From the NCBI GenBank assembly GCA_035297145.1, contig DATGZN010000096.1:1-64000 (forward strand): a DNA stretch of 64,000 nt, given 5' to 3'. This DNA comes from QHXW01 sp035297145 (GTDB taxonomy: Bacteria > Acidobacteriota > Terriglobia > Bryobacterales > Bryobacteraceae). The notes beneath the pieces were generated by a model. That model searched no databases. It was not told the DNA's origin and saw only the letters and a program-made list of their open reading frames with translations. The translations under genes and the position numbers were made by a program. Shown in pieces: positions 63,198-64,000 of the stretch (positions within the stretch are counted from its first letter, which is position 1; the number at the start of each line of letters is the position of its first letter).

Positions 63198-64000
63198 TTA
63201 TGATCCGATGTGCAGCGTCCCTGCGAGCGTGAGACTGGCTTTGCTGGACGAATTGCCCACATAGACGGAGTACTCTCCCGGTGCCACTTGCCAACTGTTT
63301 GAGCTGGGGTTCCACCAGGACAGGGGATGCGAAGAATCGCTCTCGTTTACTTGCACAGTGACGAGTTGCTGCTGCCCCGGTGGTAACAGGACTTTCTGCC
63401 ATCCGACGAGGCGCTTAGGCGGCTCTCCCGTGCTGGCGGGAAGTGCCAGGTACACTTGCGCCACTTCGGCGCCGGCGACCGTGCCGGTGTTTTCGAGATC
63501 GAACGACACCTGAAAATTCGGGGTCCCGTTTGCCAGATTATCGATGAGCTTCACATTCGAGAAAGAGAACGTCGTGTAAGACAGTCCAAAACCGAACGGA
63601 AACAGAGGGGTGATCTTCTTGGCGTCGTACCACTTGTAGCCAACGAGAAAGCCTTCCGAGTAGTCTACGGGAAACGGCGTGGTCGCATCGGGCGGGGCGG
63701 CGATAGCCGGGTGTGGCAGGTCATTCACACTCGTGGGGAATGTAACAGGCAGTTTTCCCGAGGGGTTCACACTGCCGAACAAGATATTGGCGATGGCCGC
63801 GCCGCCCTGTAGCCCCGGATACCAGGCTTCGAGCACCGCGCTGACCTGATTCAACCAGGGCATCACTTGTGGACCTCCGTTCTCGGCTACGACGATAGTG
63901 TGCGGATTCGCCTTGGCAACGGCAGCAACCAGCGCGTCCTGATCGACGGGATTGCCGTGGATGACGTCAGTGAAATTGAGACTGGGCAGGTCCATTCCCT
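63198..64000 (-). CDS. Glycoside hydrolase family 3 beta-glucosidase, 3' part
   Basis: The gene runs off the window's right edge, so only the C-terminal part is seen (at least 267 codons). The GH3 C-terminal alpha/beta domain (QDALVAAVAKANPHTIVVAENGGP, PWLNQVSAVLEAWYPGLQGGAAIANILFGSVNPSGKLPVTFP) and the fibronectin-III-like tail (GYKWYDAKKITPLFPFGFGLSYTTF) are both clear, ending in LTLAGTLHIGS. It is probably a secreted or periplasmic beta-glucosidase or beta-xylosidase. The catalytic nucleophile domain lies outside the window. Confidence 0.92.
   Translation of the reverse strand, partial: GMDLPSLNFTDVIHGNPVDQDALVAAVAKANPHTIVVAENGGPQVMPWLNQVSAVLEAWYPGLQGGAAIANILFGSVNPSGKLPVTFPTSVNDLPHPAIAAPPDATTPFPVDYSEGFLVGYKWYDAKKITPLFPFGFGLSYTTFSFSNVKLIDNLANGTPNFQVSFDLENTGTVAGAEVAQVYLALPASTGEPPKRLVGWQKVLLPPGQQQLVTVQVNESDSSHPLSWWNPSSNSWQVAPGEYSVYVGNSSSKASLTLAGTLHIGS

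Noticed and set aside
63047..63262. 71-codon minus-strand frame between trehalase and GH3
   Set aside because: Begins inside the GH3 gene, has no Shine-Dalgarno and no family.

Overview
The window looks like chromosomal DNA of a GC-rich Acidobacteriota, most likely a Solibacter/Bryobacter-type soil bacterium. The basis is a VWFA protein of the acidobacterial type, a TonB receptor with an N-terminal carboxypeptidase-regulatory domain, many Tat-exported 'RRxF' proteins, DUF3142, DUF2277 and DUF3467 proteins, and phased short repeats between genes. That placement is inference from gene content. I see no rRNA, tRNA, CRISPR array, insertion sequence or prophage.

Layout. 0.2-4.6 kb: tilS, ftsH and a cysteine-bearing ferrochelatase. 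4.7-14.6 kb (minus strand): a zinc-ribbon protein, a two-subunit GMC oxidoreductase with Tat subunit, a nucleotidyltransferase pair, hslVU, nadB, a dienoyl-CoA-reductase-like SDR, an MFS carrier and a small secreted protein. 14.6-18.8 kb: a HemQ/chlorite-dismutase-family gene, a divergent ArsR-SRPBCC cassette with a clear operator, DUF2277, and an ECF sigma/anti-sigma pair. 18.9-19.1 kb: a compact transcription unit (promoter, RBS, 19-codon lysine-rich peptide, terminator). 19.1-24.6 kb: a MidA-like methyltransferase, a lone receiver protein, a frameshifted VOC remnant and rbsAC without a binding protein. 24.6-25.3 kb: about 600 bp without protein genes that reads on the minus strand as a large structured RNA with its own promoter, an 11-bp closing helix and a U-tract; this is the best candidate for something undescribed. 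25.4-30.0 kb: VapBC, a GNAT protein, an M20 peptidase, a MocR regulator, and a BrnTA module followed by the 3' remnant of a second MocR gene. 30.2-41.1 kb: VWFA, a SIS sugar-phosphate enzyme, a GT39-like membrane enzyme, DUF3142, a large exported repeat protein, bactofilin, HyuA and a metallo-beta-lactamase-fold hydrolase. 41.2-49.1 kb: Yip1, two tandem paralogues of unknown function, an exported unknown, DUF362 and a TonB receptor, probably one co-directional cluster. 49.2-51.9 kb: exported msrAB and uxaC. 52.0-61.4 kb: a complete MdtABC-like RND efflux operon with outer-membrane factor and an inserted STAS gene. 61.5-64.0 kb: periplasmic trehalase and the 3' part of a GH3 beta-glucosidase.

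The genes suggest an aerobic or microaerobic heterotroph that breaks down sugars (trehalase, GH3, UxaC, Rbs, amino-sugar SIS enzyme), makes haem by the coproporphyrin branch (HemH with FeS-type cysteines plus HemQ), repairs oxidised envelope methionines, and has several ATP-dependent proteases. All function calls are from reading translations; no database search was run.
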